Origin: Candidatus Tepidiaquacellales bacterium UBA6667
GTDB taxonomy: Bacteria; Bacteroidota; Ignavibacteria; Tepidaquicellales; Tepidaquicellaceae
Direction of reading: 5' to 3'
Assembly (NCBI GenBank): GCA_002455255.1
Contig: DKKL01000057.1
Coordinates: 14,075-50,868, forward strand
Length of the DNA stretch: 36,794 bases
A program made the translations under genes and the position numbers. Below are positions 33,746 to 36,794 of the stretch, piece by piece; position 1 is the stretch's first letter, and every line of letters starts with the position of its first letter. Under the pieces are notes generated by a model, which was given only the letters and a program-made list of their open reading frames with translations, did no database searches and was not told the origin of the DNA.

Positions 33746-36700
33746 GTTCAGAAGAAATAAAAATTAAAATAAAAGAATCTTTAAATATATTCGATAAGGA
33801 AAATCTTTCTGAGAATGCATTAAGTCTGTTTAATATTTTGGGGTATGATACAAGCCGAAACGCTCCATTATCAAATAAAACTTTTTCAGAATTTAAAGAA
33901 AATTTTATTGGAGATAAAAAATTTAATGAAGAAAAAGCAATAATAAAAGATTGGAAATATGTTGATTTGCTTTTTCAGCTTACGATTGATGAAGTTTTAA
34001 AAATGACATCTTTATTTGATACCAAGAGAGTAGATAATAAAATTATTGAATCATATTTGTTTTTTACTATTGAATTAAAAAATGAAAACTATACAAGAAC
34101 AGAACTTTCAAATATTACTCGTGAGGTAAATCGAATTTTCCCGATGCCGGTAATGATTTTGTTTAAATATGGTAATTTATTGACACTTTCGGTTATAAGC
34201 AGAAGATTACACAAAAAGGATGAATCAAAAGATGTAATGGAAAAGGTTACTACAATAAAAGATATTTCCATTAATAATCCTCACAGAGCTCATATTGAAA
34301 TTTTGTTTGATTTGTCGTTTAATGAATTATTGGCAAAATTTGATTTTAAAAACTTCGTTGAACTTCACTCTGCCTGGCAAAAAACGCTTGATACCAAAGA
34401 GCTAAACAAAAGATTTTATAAAGAACTTGCCAACTGGTATTTTTGGGCACTTGATAATGTTGAATTTCCGGATGATGTTGAAAAGAAAAAGGAAGTTAGA
34501 AATGCAACAAATCTAATTAGACTAATAACAAGAATTATTTTTATTTGGTTTATAAAGGAAAAAGAACTCGTTCCTTCTTCACTTTTTAAAAAAGAATTTG
34601 TAAATAAGATTGTAAAAGACTTTAATAGTAACAAAAAATCAAAGAATTACTACAATGCCATTTTACAGAATCTTTTTTTTGGTACTCTAAACCAAAAAAT
34701 GAATGAACGAAAGTTTGCAAAAGAAGGAAACATCGAAACCAATAAAAATGAAAACGATGTTAAAAACCTTTTTCGTTACGCTAACCTGTTTACAATTCCT
34801 GAAAATAAAGTATTGGAATTATTTAAAGATATACCTTTTTTAAATGGTGGTTTGTTTGATTGCCTTGATAAACCCAACGAAGAAGAAAAAATTATTTATA
34901 TAGATGGTTTTAGTCGCAATCCAAAGAAACAAGCCATTGTTCCTGATTACATTTTCTTTGGCGAAGAAAGAGAAGTTGACCTGAATAATATTTATGGAAC
35001 AAAAAATAAACGATATATTTCAAGAGGGTTGATAAACCTTTTGGAAAACTACAAGTTTACTGTCGCTGAAAATACTCCTATAGAAGAAGAAATTGCTCTT
35101 GACCCTGAATTACTTGGAAAGGTTTTTGAAAATTTATTGGCAAGCTACAACCCCGAAACACAAACGACTGCTCGGAAACAAACTGGTAGTTTTTATACAC
35201 CTCGTGAAATTGTTGACTATATGGTGGACGAATCTCTAATGGAATTTATTAAGCAGAATGTAAAAAACGAAAGCAAAGAATATGAATCTCAGTTGAGGGA
35301 ATTATTCACTTATTCCGAAAAGCCAAATCCGTTTAATGAGTTTGAAACTAAGGCATTAATAGAAGCTATTAACAATTGCAAAATTCTTGACCCTGCTTGT
35401 GGCTCAGGTGCTTTCCCAATGGGTATTCTTCATAAGTTAGTTCATATTCTTCAAAAATTAGATCCTGAAAATTTATTTTGGAAAGAATTGCAACGCAAAA
35501 AAGCAATTAAAGATACAGAAAAAGCATATAAAATTGGTGATAAAGATGAACGGGAGAAACGATTAATTGAAATTAACGATATTTTTGAAAATAATTCCGG
35601 TGATTATGGTAGAAAACTCTTTTTAATTGAAAACTGCATATACGGTATTGATATACAACCTATTGCAGTTCAAATATCGAAACTTCGTTTCTTTATTTCT
35701 TTAATCATTGACCAGAAGGCAAATAAGGGCAAAGAAAATTTTGGCGTTCGAAGTCTGCCTAACTTAGAAACAAAGTTTGTTGCAGCAAATACCCTGATGG
35801 GTTTAAACAAACCACAACAAACCTTTTTACGCAACCCGGATATAGAAGAAAAAGAAAACGAACTTAAAGAACTTCGACACAAATATTTTACAGCCAATAC
35901 CCCTAAACACAAAATATCATTACAAAAGCAAGACAAGAAACTTCGATTGGAAATTGCAAAATTGCTGAAAAGAGACGGTTGGGATACAAAAGTGGCTAAA
36001 CAGATTGTTTCCTTTGATCCTTACGACCAAAACTCTTTTGCACCTTGGTTTGACCCTGAATGGATGTTTGGATTAGTAAATGAGAAAGAGCAAATAGGCG
36101 TATTTGATATAATCATTGGTAATCCTCCTTATGTTCAATTACAAAAAGAAAATGGAAGATTAGCTAATTTATATAAAAATTCGGGTTTTAAAACTTTTGA
36201 CAGAATGGGTGACATTTATTCATTATTCTATGAGAAAGGTATAAATTTATTAAAACCCGACGGATGTTTGATTTTTATAACATCAAATAAATGGATGAGA
36301 GCGGGTTACGGTGAGTTAACCAGAAAATATTTTGCTGAGAACACTAATCCCATTTTACTCATTGATTTTGGAGGAAGACAAATATTCGAGTCAGCAACTG
36401 TTGACACTAACATAATATTATTAACAAAGCAACCAAATAAAGGTTCAGCGATTGCTCATACCGTAAATCAAAAAGATATAGAAAATTTGAGCGTTTTTAT
36501 TAGACAAAATGGAACTATCTCATCATTTAAAACTTCTGATAATTGGTTAATTTTATCAGACATTGAAAGAAGTATTAAAGAGAAAATTGAAAAATACGGA
36601 ACGCCTTTAAAAGACTGGGATATTAAAATAAACAGAGGAATTTTAACCGGGTATAATGAAGCATTTATTATTGATGGAAAAAAGAGAGATGAGCTTATCA

Positions 36701-36794
36701 AAGAAGATCCAAAATCTGCCGAAATTATACGACCGATTTTAAGAGGCAAAGATATAAAACGGTATTCTTATGAATTTGCGGATTTGTGGTTGAT
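33742..36794 (+). CDS. Eco57I-type N6-adenine DNA methyltransferase / putative type IIG restriction-modification enzyme, 3' end missing
   Basis: The frame stays open from ATG 33742 to the window edge, about 1017 codons, so the gene is incomplete at its 3' end. Residues 1-430 are an N-terminal region with FFTIELK at 107-113 (Glu111, Lys113), which could be part of a PD-(D/E)xK-like fold but is unproven. Next comes GSFYTPREIVDYM, the lead-in typical of N6-methylases. SAM-binding motif I DPACGSGAF starts at residue 550 and catalytic NPPY at 794-797. From about 960, NRGILTGYNEAFIID and RPILRGKDIKRY match a TaqI-type target-recognition domain. It would methylate adenine and, if the N-terminus is a nuclease, also cut. 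The 4-bp overlap with dinD implies coupled translation. Related architectures are PglX and type IIG enzymes; more operon genes may follow. Confidence 0.93.
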   Translation, partial: MSSEEIKIKIKESLNIFDKENLSENALSLFNILGYDTSRNAPLSNKTFSEFKENFIGDKKFNEEKAIIKDWKYVDLLFQLTIDEVLKMTSLFDTKRVDNKIIESYLFFTIELKNENYTRTELSNITREVNRIFPMPVMILFKYGNLLTLSVISRRLHKKDESKDVMEKVTTIKDISINNPHRAHIEILFDLSFNELLAKFDFKNFVELHSAWQKTLDTKELNKRFYKELANWYFWALDNVEFPDDVEKKKEVRNATNLIRLITRIIFIWFIKEKELVPSSLFKKEFVNKIVKDFNSNKKSKNYYNAILQNLFFGTLNQKMNERKFAKEGNIETNKNENDVKNLFRYANLFTIPENKVLELFKDIPFLNGGLFDCLDKPNEEEKIIYIDGFSRNPKKQAIVPDYIFFGEEREVDLNNIYGTKNKRYISRGLINLLENYKFTVAENTPIEEEIALDPELLGKVFENLLASYNPETQTTARKQTGSFYTPREIVDYMVDESLMEFIKQNVKNESKEYESQLRELFTYSEKPNPFNEFETKALIEAINNCKILDPACGSGAFPMGILHKLVHILQKLDPENLFWKELQRKKAIKDTEKAYKIGDKDEREKRLIEINDIFENNSGDYGRKLFLIENCIYGIDIQPIAVQISKLRFFISLIIDQKANKGKENFGVRSLPNLETKFVAANTLMGLNKPQQTFLRNPDIEEKENELKELRHKYFTANTPKHKISLQKQDKKLRLEIAKLLKRDGWDTKVAKQIVSFDPYDQNSFAPWFDPEWMFGLVNEKEQIGVFDIIIGNPPYVQLQKENGRLANLYKNSGFKTFDRMGDIYSLFYEKGINLLKPDGCLIFITSNKWMRAGYGELTRKYFAENTNPILLIDFGGRQIFESATVDTNIILLTKQPNKGSAIAHTVNQKDIENLSVFIRQNGTISSFKTSDNWLILSDIERSIKEKIEKYGTPLKDWDIKINRGILTGYNEAFIIDGKKRDELIKEDPKSAEIIRPILRGKDIKRYSYEFADLWL

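Overview
The window looks like chromosomal DNA of a low-GC member of the Ignavibacteriota (Ignavibacteria/Kapabacteria, the old Chlorobi group). The main evidence is three consecutive secreted proteins that end in type IX secretion (T9SS) type A sorting domains of the NYPNPFNP...KK(M/L)I form typical of that lineage. Other support is the AT-rich intergenic DNA, the scarcity of Shine-Dalgarno sites and the frequent TTG starts. This taxonomic call is an inference; no rRNA is present.

Layout. (1) 1-2758, plus strand: the end of a nucleoside-type (BmpA/NupNOPQ-like) ABC importer, with a 5'-truncated double ATPase and two permeases. (2) 10536-2760, minus strand: a tightly packed eight-gene run encoding cell-surface polysaccharide/LPS functions (three family-2 glycosyltransferases, an MsbA-type exporter, an O-antigen ligase/polymerase), then a secreted class-3 lipase, a DUF1844 protein and NAD kinase. 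(3) 10663-12295, plus strand: a ClpB that stops after its first AAA+ domain, followed after 1 bp by a complete Gdx/SugE-type SMR exporter. (4) 20529-12285, minus strand: clpX, an acyl-CoA carboxylase beta subunit, a DUF6790 membrane protein, a cytosolic TPR-histidine kinase and two TPR-only paralogues. (5) A tRNA-Leu(UAG) on the minus strand at 20625-20706. (6) 21016-29203, plus strand: three T9SS-exported proteins of 321, 492 and 1854 residues. The first is followed by a strong intrinsic terminator and the last by a perfect hairpin. (7) 29505 to the window end, plus strand: a probable DNA-defence operon, with a PLD-nuclease/SNF2-helicase fusion, a DinD homologue and a large Eco57I-type adenine methyltransferase that runs off the window.

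How the parts work together. The minus-strand surface operon would build and flip a lipid-linked glycan. The T9SS proteins would be exported by machinery encoded elsewhere. The last operon combines target modification (methylase), DNA translocation and probable cleavage (SNF2 plus PLD) and a DinD protein, a family known from E. coli as a RecA antagonist. It resembles restriction-modification-like or DISARM-like defence loci but matches no complete named system in what is visible. It and the half-length ClpB are the two places most worth a second look.
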